The notes: generated from the sequence alone by a model not told the origin. A DNA stretch of 13,895 nucleotides from an uncultured Acidimicrobiia bacterium (GCA_937949585.1 CALEDW010000209.1:1-13895); one strand, 5' to 3'; counted from the first letter of the stretch, positions 7,158 through 13,627 are shown. Numbers and translations: made by a program.

Positions 7158-7163
7158 TAGGTT
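7158..7163 (+). promoter_or_regulatory. -10 box (TAGGTT) for the acyl-CoA dehydrogenase pair
   Basis: TAGGTT fits TAnnnT. A start 7 nt downstream, around 7170, would give a short leader of about 15 nt holding the GGAGGT ribosome binding site at 7171-7176. No -35 box recognised. Confidence 0.45.
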
Positions 7164-7170
7164 CGGGACC

Positions 7171-7176
7171 GGAGGT
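7171..7176 (+). promoter_or_regulatory. Shine-Dalgarno (GGAGGT) for the FadE29-like gene
   Basis: GGAGGT lies 8 nt before the ATG at 7185 and fixes that start. It contrasts with the leaderless genes elsewhere in the window. Confidence 0.75.
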
Positions 7177-7184
7177 CGCCCCGC

Positions 7185-8363
7185 ATGTACATCGGATACC
7201 CCCCGTCCCTGGAGGCGCTGCGCGACGAGCTGCGCGCCTACTACGACCGGTTGCTCACCCCGGAGGTGGTGGAGGAGCTGGCCCGCTCCGAGGGCGCCGG
7301 GCCGGTGGCCCGACGGATCTGGAAGCAGATGGCCGCCGACGGCTGGGCCGGGATCGGCTGGCCGACCGAGTACGGCGGACAGGGCCGCACCCCGATCGAG
7401 CAGTTCGTGTTCTTCGACGAGTCGATGCGGGCCGGGGCGCCCGTGCCGATGCTCACCATCAACACGGTGGCCCCCACGATCATGCGCTACGGGACCGAGG
7501 CCCAGAAGGCCGAGTACCTGCCCCGCATCCTCGCCGGCGACATCCACTTCGCCATCGGCTACACGGAGCCCGACGCCGGCACCGACCTCGCCGCGTTGAA
7601 GACCCGGGCGGTGCGCGACGGCGACGAGTACGTGATCAACGGCCAGAAGGTCTTCACCAGCCTCGCCGGCGACGCCGACTACATCTGGCTGGCGGTCCGC
7701 ACCGATCCCGACGCCCCCAAGCACAAGGGCATCTCCATCGTCATCGTCCCGACCTCCAGCCCCGGGTACTCCTGCCGCCCCATCCGCAACTTCGGGGGGC
7801 TGAACACCACGGTCACCACCTACGACGACGTTCGGGTGCCGGTGGCGAACCGGGTGGGGGAGGAGAACCAGGGCTGGGGTCTCATCGTGAACCAGCTCAA
7901 CCACGAGCGGGTCACGTTGTGCTCGTCGGGGGTCATCGAGCGTCTGCTCGACGACGTGCGGGCCTGGGCCGCCGACACCCGCCTCGCCGACGGGCGGCGG
8001 GTGATCGACCAGGAGTGGGTGCAGGTGAACCTGGCCCGAGTGCACGCCCGGCTCGAGTTCCTCAAACTCATGAACTGGAAGGTGGCCTGGGACGCCACCC
8101 GGGGTGCGCCGCTCGAGCCGGCCGATGCGTCGACGATCAAGGTGTTCGGCACCGAGTTCTACATGGAGGCGTTCCGGCTGTTCATGGAGGTGATCGGCGA
8201 GGCCGCCACGGTGCAGGACGGCTCGCCGGGCGCGGTGCTGGCCGGGCGGGTGGAGGCCCGGCTGCGGGCGATGCACATCCTCACCTTCGGGGGCGGGGTG
8301 AACGAGATGCAGCGGGGTCTCATCGCCGTGTTCGGGCTGGGCATGCCGGGGAGCGGGCGGTGA
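7185..8363 (+). CDS. acyl-CoA dehydrogenase, alpha-type subunit (FadE29/FadE26-like)
   Basis: A 392-residue flavoprotein subunit that oxidises an acyl-CoA to the trans-2-enoyl-CoA. It closely follows the mycobacterial FadE29 pattern: an N-terminal helical domain with GWPTEYGGQG (58-67), FAIGYTEPDAGTD (122-134), NGQKVFTSLAGDADYIWLA (152-170), a middle beta domain, and NHERV (239-243), where Glu241 sits at the expected catalytic base. The C-terminal half lacks the R-x-Q-F-G-R-P-I FAD-contact motif of ordinary ACADs and ends with LTFGGGVNEMQR (366-377). That division is known from alpha2beta2 ACADs such as ChsE1-ChsE2 (FadE28-FadE29), which act on sterol side-chain CoA thioesters; the partner is the next gene. 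Stop and start overlap as GTGA. The substrate cannot be fixed from sequence. Confidence 0.92.
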   Translation: MYIGYPPSLEALRDELRAYYDRLLTPEVVEELARSEGAGPVARRIWKQMAADGWAGIGWPTEYGGQGRTPIEQFVFFDESMRAGAPVPMLTINTVAPTIMRYGTEAQKAEYLPRILAGDIHFAIGYTEPDAGTDLAALKTRAVRDGDEYVINGQKVFTSLAGDADYIWLAVRTDPDAPKHKGISIVIVPTSSPGYSCRPIRNFGGLNTTVTTYDDVRVPVANRVGEENQGWGLIVNQLNHERVTLCSSGVIERLLDDVRAWAADTRLADGRRVIDQEWVQVNLARVHARLEFLKLMNWKVAWDATRGAPLEPADASTIKVFGTEFYMEAFRLFMEVIGEAATVQDGSPGAVLAGRVEARLRAMHILTFGGGVNEMQRGLIAVFGLGMPGSGR

Positions 8364-9529
8364 GCGCCCGGGCGGGAACGGCCGCCCCCGGCCCGGTGCC
8401 GGCCGGCCCGAACATGGACTTCGGGCTCGACGACGCGCAGCAGGCCCTGGTCGCCGCCGCGGCGCAGGTGCTGGAGGCCCGCACCACCATGGACCGCCTC
8501 GCCGCCGCCGACGGCTCCGAGGACTGGTACGACCTCGAGCTGTGGCGGGAGCTCGCCGCCGCCGACCTCGCCGGCTTGGCCGTCCCCGAGAGCGACGGCG
8601 GGCTGGGCTTCGGGATCCTGGAGGCCTGCCTCGTCGGGTTCGAGGTCGGCCGCTTCGTGGCCCCGGTGCCGTTCGTGCCCACCGCGGTGTCCACCGCGCT
8701 CACCCTCGCCGCCTACGGCACCGGTGAGCAGCGCAGTGTGCTGGGGCCGCTGGCCGAGGGCCGGTGGCTGGGCACCGCCGCGCTGAGCGAGCCGGGCACC
8801 GCCCCCGACCGGCCGCACACCACCGCCAGGCGCGACGGCCGGGGCTGGCGGATCGAGGGCACCACGACGCTGGTCCCCGCCGCCAACGTCGCGGCGGCGG
8901 TGCTGGTCGGGGTGCGCAGCGACGACGGGCCGCAGGTGTTCGTCGTGCCCACCGACGCACCCGGGCTGTCGGTGACCCGCCAGCGGGTCACCGGCCTCGA
9001 ACCGCACTTCGAGCTGCGCTTCGACGGCGTCCGGGTGGGGGAGGAGTCACGGCTGCTGCCGGTCGACGGGCAGGTGGACCCACTGCGGTTCCTGTGCGAG
9101 CACACCTGCGTGGCCCGCTCGGCGGTGGCGGCCGGGGTGGCGGACCGGGCGGTGCGGATCACCGCGGGGTACACCAGCGAGCGACACCAGTTCGGGCGGC
9201 CGATCGCCACGTTCCAGGCCGTCGAGTCGCGCCTCGCCGACGCGTTCATCTGCGCGCAGGCGATGCGGCTCACCACGCTGCTGGCCGCCACCCGGCTCGC
9301 CGAGGGCCGGGACGCCGCCCTCGAGGTCGCCACCGCGAAGTACTGGACGGCCGAGGGAGGCAACTTCGTGGGGCACACCGCGCTCCACTGCCACGGCGGG
9401 ATCAGCATCGACCTCGACTACCCGATCCACCGCTACTTCCTGTGGGCCAAGCAGCACGAGTTCACGCTCGGGTCGGCGCCCGATCACCTGCGCCGCATCG
9501 GCCGGGCCCTGGCCGGGTCCTCGGCGTGA
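8360..9529 (+). CDS. acyl-CoA dehydrogenase, beta-type subunit (FadE28/FadE27-like)
   Basis: The partner of the preceding subunit. It has a full ACAD fold in which the N-terminal part is divergent (PESDGGLGFG resembles the usual PEEYGG motif) but the C-terminal FAD/dimer elements are kept: SERHQFGRPIATFQAVESRL and LHCHGGISIDLDYPIHRYF. The usual catalytic-base position reads LCEHTCVARS, so the active site is expected to be completed by the alpha subunit's Glu241, with FAD held at the interface as in FadE28-FadE29. Two starts are possible. GTG at 8360 overlaps the previous stop and adds 18 Pro/Ala-rich residues; ATG at 8414 gives the textbook MDFGLDDAQQ start and 371 residues. The overlapping start is listed because no Shine-Dalgarno precedes the ATG. 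Strong hairpins follow the stop. Confidence 0.9.
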   Translation: MSARAGTAAPGPVPAGPNMDFGLDDAQQALVAAAAQVLEARTTMDRLAAADGSEDWYDLELWRELAAADLAGLAVPESDGGLGFGILEACLVGFEVGRFVAPVPFVPTAVSTALTLAAYGTGEQRSVLGPLAEGRWLGTAALSEPGTAPDRPHTTARRDGRGWRIEGTTTLVPAANVAAAVLVGVRSDDGPQVFVVPTDAPGLSVTRQRVTGLEPHFELRFDGVRVGEESRLLPVDGQVDPLRFLCEHTCVARSAVAAGVADRAVRITAGYTSERHQFGRPIATFQAVESRLADAFICAQAMRLTTLLAATRLAEGRDAALEVATAKYWTAEGGNFVGHTALHCHGGISIDLDYPIHRYFLWAKQHEFTLGSAPDHLRRIGRALAGSSA

Positions 9530-9534
9530 GCGGC

Positions 9535-9554
9535 ACCGCCGGCCGGCCGGCGGT
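9535..9554. terminator. perfect GC palindrome after the FadE pair, hairpin 1
   Basis: ACCGCCGG (9535-9542) and CCGGCGGT (9547-9554) form an 8-bp perfect stem with a CCGG loop, 5 nt after the acyl-CoA dehydrogenase stop. It is the strongest simple hairpin I found and is followed at once by a second one. No U-tract is present. It may end the FadE transcript or attenuate readthrough into the GH13 gene. Confidence 0.5.
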
Positions 9555-9569
9555 CCCGCCGGTGGCGGG
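9555..9569 (+). promoter_or_regulatory. hairpin 2, its 3' arm overlapping the GH13 ribosome binding site
   Basis: CCCGCC (9555-9560) pairs with GGCGGG (9564-9569) across a GGT loop. The 3' arm runs into GGGGGAG (9567-9573), the only plausible ribosome binding site for the GTG at 9579, 5 nt downstream. The hairpin could hide part of the site. Confidence 0.35.
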
Positions 9570-9578
9570 GGAGCTCCG

Positions 9579-11174
9579 GTGAGCGGCGACGACCGTTGGT
9601 GGCGGGAGGGGGTCTGCTACCAGATCTACCCCCGCTCCTTCGCCGACGCCGACGGTGACGGCGTCGGCGACCTGCGGGGGATCATCGACCGGCTCGACCA
9701 TCTCGCCTGGCTCGGGGTGCGCGGCGTCTGGCTCAACCCGGTCACACCGTCGCCCAACGCCGACTGGGGCTACGACGTGGCCGACTACTGCGACGTCGAC
9801 CCCACCCTCGGCAGCCTCGCCGATCTCGACGCGCTCGTGGCGGCGGCCGCCGGGCGGGGGATCCGGGTGCTGCTCGACCTGGTACCCAACCACACCAGCG
9901 ACGCGCACCCGTGGTTCCGGGCCGCCCGCTCCTCGAGGGACGACCCGCACCGCGACTTCTACGTCTGGGCCGACCCGGCCCCGGACGGGGGACCGCCGAA
10001 CAACTGGGTGTCGACCTTCGGCGGGCCGGCCTGGACCTTCGACGAGGCGACCGGGCAGTGGTACCTGCACAACTTCCTCGACCGCCAGCCCGACCTCAAC
10101 TGGTGGAACCCGGCGGTCGCCGACGCGTTCGACGAGATCCTGCGGTTCTGGTTCGACCGGGGGGTGGCCGGGTTCCGGATCGACGTGGCGCACATGATCG
10201 TGAAGGACCGCCACCTGCGGGACAACCCCCCGGTGCTGGCCGGCGACCCGTTCCCGCTGCAGGTCCGCGGCCAGCGCCCGGTGTTCAACGAACGCCTCCC
10301 CGAGGTCCACGACGTCCACCGCCGGTGGCGGCGCCTCGCCGACACCTACACGCCTCCGCGGGTGCTGGTGGGTGAGACGTTCTGCGAGGACGTGCGCGAC
10401 GTCGTCCCGTTCTACGGGCGCGGCGACGAGCTGCACCTGGCGTTCAACATCCCGTTCGCCCTCTGCCCGTTCGAGCCGGGTGCGCTGCGGGCGGTGATCG
10501 ACGAGACCGAGGCGCGCCTGCCCCCCGGCTGCGTGCCCGTGTGGACCGCCTCCAACCACGACCTCTCCCGGTTCCCGACCCGCTGGTGCGACGGCGACGA
10601 GGCGACGACCCGCGTGGCGCTCATGTTGCTGCTCACGCTGCGGGGCTGCGTGTTCCTCTACTACGGCGACGAGATCGGCCTGTGCGACACCGACGTGCCC
10701 CGGGAGCGCCTCCTCGACCCGGTCGGGGTGCGCTTCCACCCCTACGCCGGGCGCGACCCGCAACGCACCCCGATGCCCTGGCACGACGGGCCCGGGGCCG
10801 GGTTCACCCGGGCCGGCGTGGAGCCCTGGCTGCCGTTCGGGAGCCTGGAGCGCAACGTCGCCGTCCAGCGCCACGACCCCGACTCGATCCTCAGCCTCAC
10901 CCGCGACCTCATCGGTCTGCGCGACGCGCTCGGCGACCTGCGCACCGGCCTGCACCGCTCGCTGGAGGCTCCTCCCGGGGTGCTGGCCTACCGCCGGGGT
11001 GAGGACGTGCTGGTGGCCCTGAACCTCGGCGACGAGCCGGCGACGCTGCCCGGTCCCTGGCACGGGTCGGTGCGGATCGGCACCCGCCGCTCCCGCGACG
11101 AGGAGCGCGTCGCCGGGCCGCTGGCGCTCGAGCCCGCCGAGGGCGTGGTCGTCGTGCTCGACCGCCCGGCCTGA
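9579..11174 (+). CDS. GH13 alpha-glucosidase (oligo-1,6-glucosidase-like)
   Basis: Hydrolyses terminal alpha-glucosidic bonds of short maltose- or isomaltose-type oligosaccharides. The 531 residues fit the exo-acting alpha-glucosidase branch of GH13. Conserved regions are DLVPNHTS (100-107), GFRIDVAH (198-205) with nucleophile Asp202, VGETF (264-268) with acid/base Glu266, and SNHD (325-328) with transition-state stabiliser Asp328. QPDLNWWNP (170-178) is the region V hallmark of the oligo-1,6-glucosidase group, and DADGDGVGDL (23-32) is the calcium-loop-type segment. A C-terminal beta domain follows from about 460. No signal peptide, so it is cytoplasmic. The GTG at 9579 is supported by GGGGGAG upstream. 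No sugar transporter or regulator gene is adjacent, so the sugar source is not shown. Trehalose synthase is less likely given the length and motifs. Confidence 0.93.
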   Translation: MSGDDRWWREGVCYQIYPRSFADADGDGVGDLRGIIDRLDHLAWLGVRGVWLNPVTPSPNADWGYDVADYCDVDPTLGSLADLDALVAAAAGRGIRVLLDLVPNHTSDAHPWFRAARSSRDDPHRDFYVWADPAPDGGPPNNWVSTFGGPAWTFDEATGQWYLHNFLDRQPDLNWWNPAVADAFDEILRFWFDRGVAGFRIDVAHMIVKDRHLRDNPPVLAGDPFPLQVRGQRPVFNERLPEVHDVHRRWRRLADTYTPPRVLVGETFCEDVRDVVPFYGRGDELHLAFNIPFALCPFEPGALRAVIDETEARLPPGCVPVWTASNHDLSRFPTRWCDGDEATTRVALMLLLTLRGCVFLYYGDEIGLCDTDVPRERLLDPVGVRFHPYAGRDPQRTPMPWHDGPGAGFTRAGVEPWLPFGSLERNVAVQRHDPDSILSLTRDLIGLRDALGDLRTGLHRSLEAPPGVLAYRRGEDVLVALNLGDEPATLPGPWHGSVRIGTRRSRDEERVAGPLALEPAEGVVVVLDRPA

Positions 11175-11344
11175 TCCGGACCCGGGACGGTCACCCCCGG
11201 GGCGACGGGTCGCCGCCGGTCAGCCCGAAGCGAGGCGGCTGAGCGTGGCGAACCCCACGGTGAACGCCCCGACGTCGTCGCTCCCGGCCGGGCGCGCCGT
11301 GGTGCCCGCGGCCCGGGCAACGGGCAGGCTCGGACAGCGATGGC
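11175..11344. other. intergenic region, no gene seen
   Basis: About 170 bp between the GH13 stop and the SRPBCC promoter. Apart from the hairpins near its start I find no convincing coding signal on either strand and no clear repeat. Open frames here have no homology I recognise. Confidence 0.5.
11181..11201 (+). terminator. possible hairpin terminator after GH13 gene
   Basis: CCCGGG at 11181-11186 can pair with CCCGGG at 11196-11201 across a 9-nt loop, 7 nt after the GH13 stop. A second small hairpin, GGCGA/TCGCC (11201-11205/11210-11214), overlaps its last base. Both are weak and lack a U-tract. Confidence 0.3.
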
Positions 11345-11350
11345 TACCCT
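11345..11350 (+). promoter_or_regulatory. -10 box (TACCCT) for the SRPBCC gene, leaderless
   Basis: TACCCT fits TAnnnT and ends 6 nt before the ATG at 11357, the same spacing as at pheA. There is no Shine-Dalgarno, so the transcript is probably leaderless and may extend through the 517-residue gene downstream. Confidence 0.5.
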
Positions 11351-11356
11351 GGCGCC

Positions 11357-11854
11357 ATGAGCAGCGACAACGTCGTGAGCGTCGAACGGGTGATCCCCGC
11401 CCCGCCGGAGCGGATCTTCGAGCTCCTGGCCGACCCGTCCCGCCACCAGGAGATCGACGGGAGCGGCACGGTGCGGGCCGCCAAGGGCGGGAGCCGCCGC
11501 CTTGCGCTCGGCGACCGGTTCGGGATGGGCATGAAGATGGGCCTGCCCTACTCGATGGTGAGCACGGTCGTCGAGTTCGAGGAGGGGCGTCGCATCGCCT
11601 GGCAGAGCTTCCCGCCGGGCCCGCTGGGCAAGCTCATCGGGGGCCGGATCTGGCGCTACGAGCTGGAGCCGGTGGACGGGGGCACCCGGGTGCGGGAGAG
11701 CTGGGACCTGAGCCAGGACCGCCAGCGGGGGTTCCTGCGCCGGGTCATGGCCGACAAGACCCGCCTCAACATGGAGCGCACGCTGGAGCGCATCGAGGAG
11801 ATCGTCACGTCGGGTGAACCCGCCGCCGGGCAGGCCGCGGGCGACGCGGGCTGA
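11357..11854 (+). CDS. SRPBCC (START-like) family protein
   Basis: A 165-residue protein of the polyketide cyclase/dehydrase-type SRPBCC group. These small helix-grip proteins bind hydrophobic ligands in a cavity. The fold is signalled by the opening strand and helix VSVERVIPAPPERIFELLADPSRHQEIDGSG (split here as residues 7-20 and 21-37), then the strands DRFGMGMKMG, STVVEFEEGRRIAWQSF and IWRYELEPVDGGTRVRESWDL, and the long C-terminal helix MADKTRLNMERTLERIEEIV. Many actinobacterial members are uncharacterised; no ligand or enzymatic activity can be assigned. A leaderless promoter precedes it. Only 18 bp separate it from the 517-residue gene, so the two are probably co-transcribed, which may be the best clue to either function. 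Confidence 0.85.
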   Translation: MSSDNVVSVERVIPAPPERIFELLADPSRHQEIDGSGTVRAAKGGSRRLALGDRFGMGMKMGLPYSMVSTVVEFEEGRRIAWQSFPPGPLGKLIGGRIWRYELEPVDGGTRVRESWDLSQDRQRGFLRRVMADKTRLNMERTLERIEEIVTSGEPAAGQAAGDAG

Positions 11855-11872
11855 GCACCGTGGCGGCCGACG

Positions 11873-13426
11873 ATGCGGGTCACCTACGAGTGCCGGCTCC
11901 GGCTCGCTGACGAGCCCGACCGGCGCCGGGCCCGGGCGCTGGCCCGGCGTTGGGTCGGAGCGGCCTACGGGGGCTGGCCGGCGGATGCCGAGGCGGGACC
12001 GGACGGCGCGCTCGACGCCGGGGGGTCGCTGTGGCGCCCGGCCCCCGGCGCCCGGGTGCAGTGGCGGCGGTTCACCGACCCGTCCGGCCGCCACGACGCG
12101 TTCGAGCTCACCTGGAGCCGGGCCGAGCAGGCCGTCCGGCGAGTCCGGCGGCGCACGACGGTGCGGGTGATCGGTTCGGGTCCGACCGGTGAGGTGCAGG
12201 TCACCGAGGCGCTCGAGGCGGAGGACGGGCGGCTGCTGCCCTTGGACGCCGCTCCGGCGCGCCGCCCCGGTCTGGTCATGGACTTCGTGACCCAGTTGCG
12301 GTGTGTCGACGGGGGGCGGCGGCTGTCGGCCCGGCCGGTGGGCATCGGGGTCGAGCAGGCCGACGAGACCGACGCGTTCCTGCGGGCCGACCGTTGCCTG
12401 CCGGTGCTGCTGGTGACCGGCACCCCCTCCGGCGAGGTGCGCGCCGACGCGGCGCGCTTCGCCGACGACCTGGTGGGCCTCGCCCACACCTTCGTCGCCG
12501 CCGCGGACGCGCAGCGGGCGTTGGCGGAGCGCATCGGGCCCGAGTGGATGCCCGAACCGGGCGGGGTGCGGCTCTTCTGGCCGGGCTGGCGGGCCGCCGA
12601 CCCGCTGGAGCGCCACCCGCAGTGGCGGGCCGACGACTGCGCCGGCCCGTCCGGTCCCCGGCCCCGGGTGGCGGAGGCGCTCACGCACCTCGTGGTCGGG
12701 GCGGCGACGCTGTGGACCGACGCCCACCCGCTGCTGGAGCGGCTGCGGCGCGCCGCGGCCCGGGCCGAGACCGCGTCCCGGAGGGAGGCGCTCGCCGAGC
12801 TGCGGCGGAAGCTGGAGGAGGACCAGGCCGTCGCCGAGGAGCTCATCGGCGAGTACCAGCAGGAGCTGACCCGGGCCGACCAACGGGTCTACGAGCTCGA
12901 GGAGGCGCTCGAAGCGGCGCAGGAGAAGCTGGAGCGAGCCGAGGCCACCCGCCGCGAGGCCGAAGAGCGGCTCATCACGCTGCTCGCCGAGCCGGGCCGC
13001 TCGCTGCGGGTGCTCGACGTGGTCAGGGAGGTGGCCGGGCGGGCCCGGCACCTCCGGTTCCTCGACCGGGTGTTCGAGCAGGCGCCCGGTGTGTCCTTCG
13101 CGTACCCGGAACGGCTGCGCGACGCCCTGCTGATCCTCGACGAGGTCGCCGCCGAACGGGCCGCCGGGACGCTGCACGGCTCGTTCGCCGACGCCTGCGG
13201 GCGGCGAGGGCTCAACTGGGCGGGGGCGGTGTCGGAGACCGCGCAGCAGAAGTTCGCCGGGAGCTACACGGTCACCGAGCGGGGGCGGACCTACCAGCTC
13301 GGCCCCCACCTGCGTCTCAACGACGCCGACGGTCCGTTCCGGGTGTACTGCGCGTTCGACGGCCCGACGCTGGTGGTCGGCCACGTCGGACGCCACTTGC
13401 CCGACAAGTCCAGCCCCCACGGGTGA
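11873..13426 (+). CDS. uncharacterised 517-residue protein with central coiled coil
   Basis: I do not recognise this family. Four parts can be seen. Residues 1 to about 165 look like mixed beta strands and loops (CRLRLADE, RVQWRRFTDP, TTVRVIGS). About 165-285 looks like an alpha/beta domain, with a hydrophobic strand LPVLLVTG (176-183), a helix, and GVRLFWPGW (231-239). A highly charged Glu/Arg/Ala-rich heptad-like coiled coil spans about 286-372. The C-terminal part (about 376-517) has helices and then a compact beta segment with RTYQLGPHLRL (472-482), FRVYCAF (489-495) and LVVGHVGRHLP (500-510). There is no signal peptide or membrane segment, so it is probably cytoplasmic and oligomeric. 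The ATG at 11873 is the first plausible in-frame start after the SRPBCC stop, though it lacks a good ribosome binding site. tRNA-Ser(GCT) lies just downstream. Confidence 0.85.
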   Translation: MRVTYECRLRLADEPDRRRARALARRWVGAAYGGWPADAEAGPDGALDAGGSLWRPAPGARVQWRRFTDPSGRHDAFELTWSRAEQAVRRVRRRTTVRVIGSGPTGEVQVTEALEAEDGRLLPLDAAPARRPGLVMDFVTQLRCVDGGRRLSARPVGIGVEQADETDAFLRADRCLPVLLVTGTPSGEVRADAARFADDLVGLAHTFVAAADAQRALAERIGPEWMPEPGGVRLFWPGWRAADPLERHPQWRADDCAGPSGPRPRVAEALTHLVVGAATLWTDAHPLLERLRRAAARAETASRREALAELRRKLEEDQAVAEELIGEYQQELTRADQRVYELEEALEAAQEKLERAEATRREAEERLITLLAEPGRSLRVLDVVREVAGRARHLRFLDRVFEQAPGVSFAYPERLRDALLILDEVAAERAAGTLHGSFADACGRRGLNWAGAVSETAQQKFAGSYTVTERGRTYQLGPHLRLNDADGPFRVYCAFDGPTLVVGHVGRHLPDKSSPHG

Positions 13427-13439
13427 CCGGCCGTCACAC

Positions 13440-13461
13440 CCGGGCCGGCCGTCAGGCCCGG
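13440..13461 (+). terminator. possible hairpin terminator after the 517-residue gene
   Basis: CCGGGCC (13440-13446) pairs with GGCCCGG (13455-13461) around an 8-nt loop, 14 nt after the stop codon. A smaller GTGAC/GTCAC hairpin (13423-13427/13433-13437) overlaps the stop itself. GC-rich without U-tract. Confidence 0.4.
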
Positions 13462-13492
13462 ACCGGCCCGCCCCGGGCGCCGGAGCGCTTCG

Positions 13493-13498
13493 TATACT
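13493..13498 (+). promoter_or_regulatory. -10 box (TATACT) for tRNA-Ser(GCT)
   Basis: TATACT is the closest match to the TATAAT consensus in the window. It ends 10 nt before the mature tRNA at 13509, leaving a leader of only about 3-4 nt. The -35 region is not recognisable. Confidence 0.6.
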
Positions 13499-13508
13499 CG
13501 GCGGACCC

Positions 13509-13598
13509 GGAGGGATGACTGAGCGGCCGAAAGTGCTCGCCTGCTAAGCGAGTAGGGGGTGTGAAGCCCCCTCGAGGGTTCAAATCCCTCTCCCTCCG
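13509..13598 (+). tRNA. tRNA-Ser (anticodon GCT)
   Basis: A 90-nt class II tRNA. The acceptor stem GGAGGGA (13509-13515) pairs with TCCCTCC (13591-13597), with G discriminator at 13598; the acceptor sequence is identical to that of tRNA-Ser(TGA). The anticodon arm CTCGC/GCGAG (13536-13540/13548-13552) holds loop CTGCTAA with anticodon GCT at 13543-13545, reading AGC and AGU. A 21-nt variable arm (13553-13573) and T arm GAGGG-TTCAAAT-CCCTC (13574-13590) follow. CCA is not encoded. Confidence 0.97.
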
Positions 13599-13600
13599 CC

Positions 13601-13627
13601 CGCCGGCACCGTCCCGCCGTGCCGGCG
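13601..13627. terminator. hairpin after tRNA-Ser(GCT), convergent with SDR gene
   Basis: CGCCGGCAC (13601-13609) and GTGCCGGCG (13619-13627) form a perfect 9-bp stem with a 9-nt loop, beginning 3 nt after the tRNA. It lies between the tRNA and the oppositely oriented SDR gene and could serve both. No U-tract. Confidence 0.5.

Noticed and set aside
6096..8276. A 726-codon open frame on the minus strand covering DUF368 and antisense to the FadE29-like gene
   Set aside because: Only the DUF368 part has family features and helices; the upstream part is His/Pro/Gly/Arg-rich low complexity, a by-product of GC-rich third positions opposite a real gene.
11245..11817. A GTG-started plus-strand frame overlapping the SRPBCC gene
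   Set aside because: It is an out-of-frame shadow; the SRPBCC frame has family features and its own -10 box.
10988..13420. An 810-codon minus-strand open frame opposite the 517-residue gene
   Set aside because: Its composition is Pro/Arg/His/Gly-rich without motifs, whereas the plus frame has strands, a heptad-like coiled coil and a natural start just after the SRPBCC gene.
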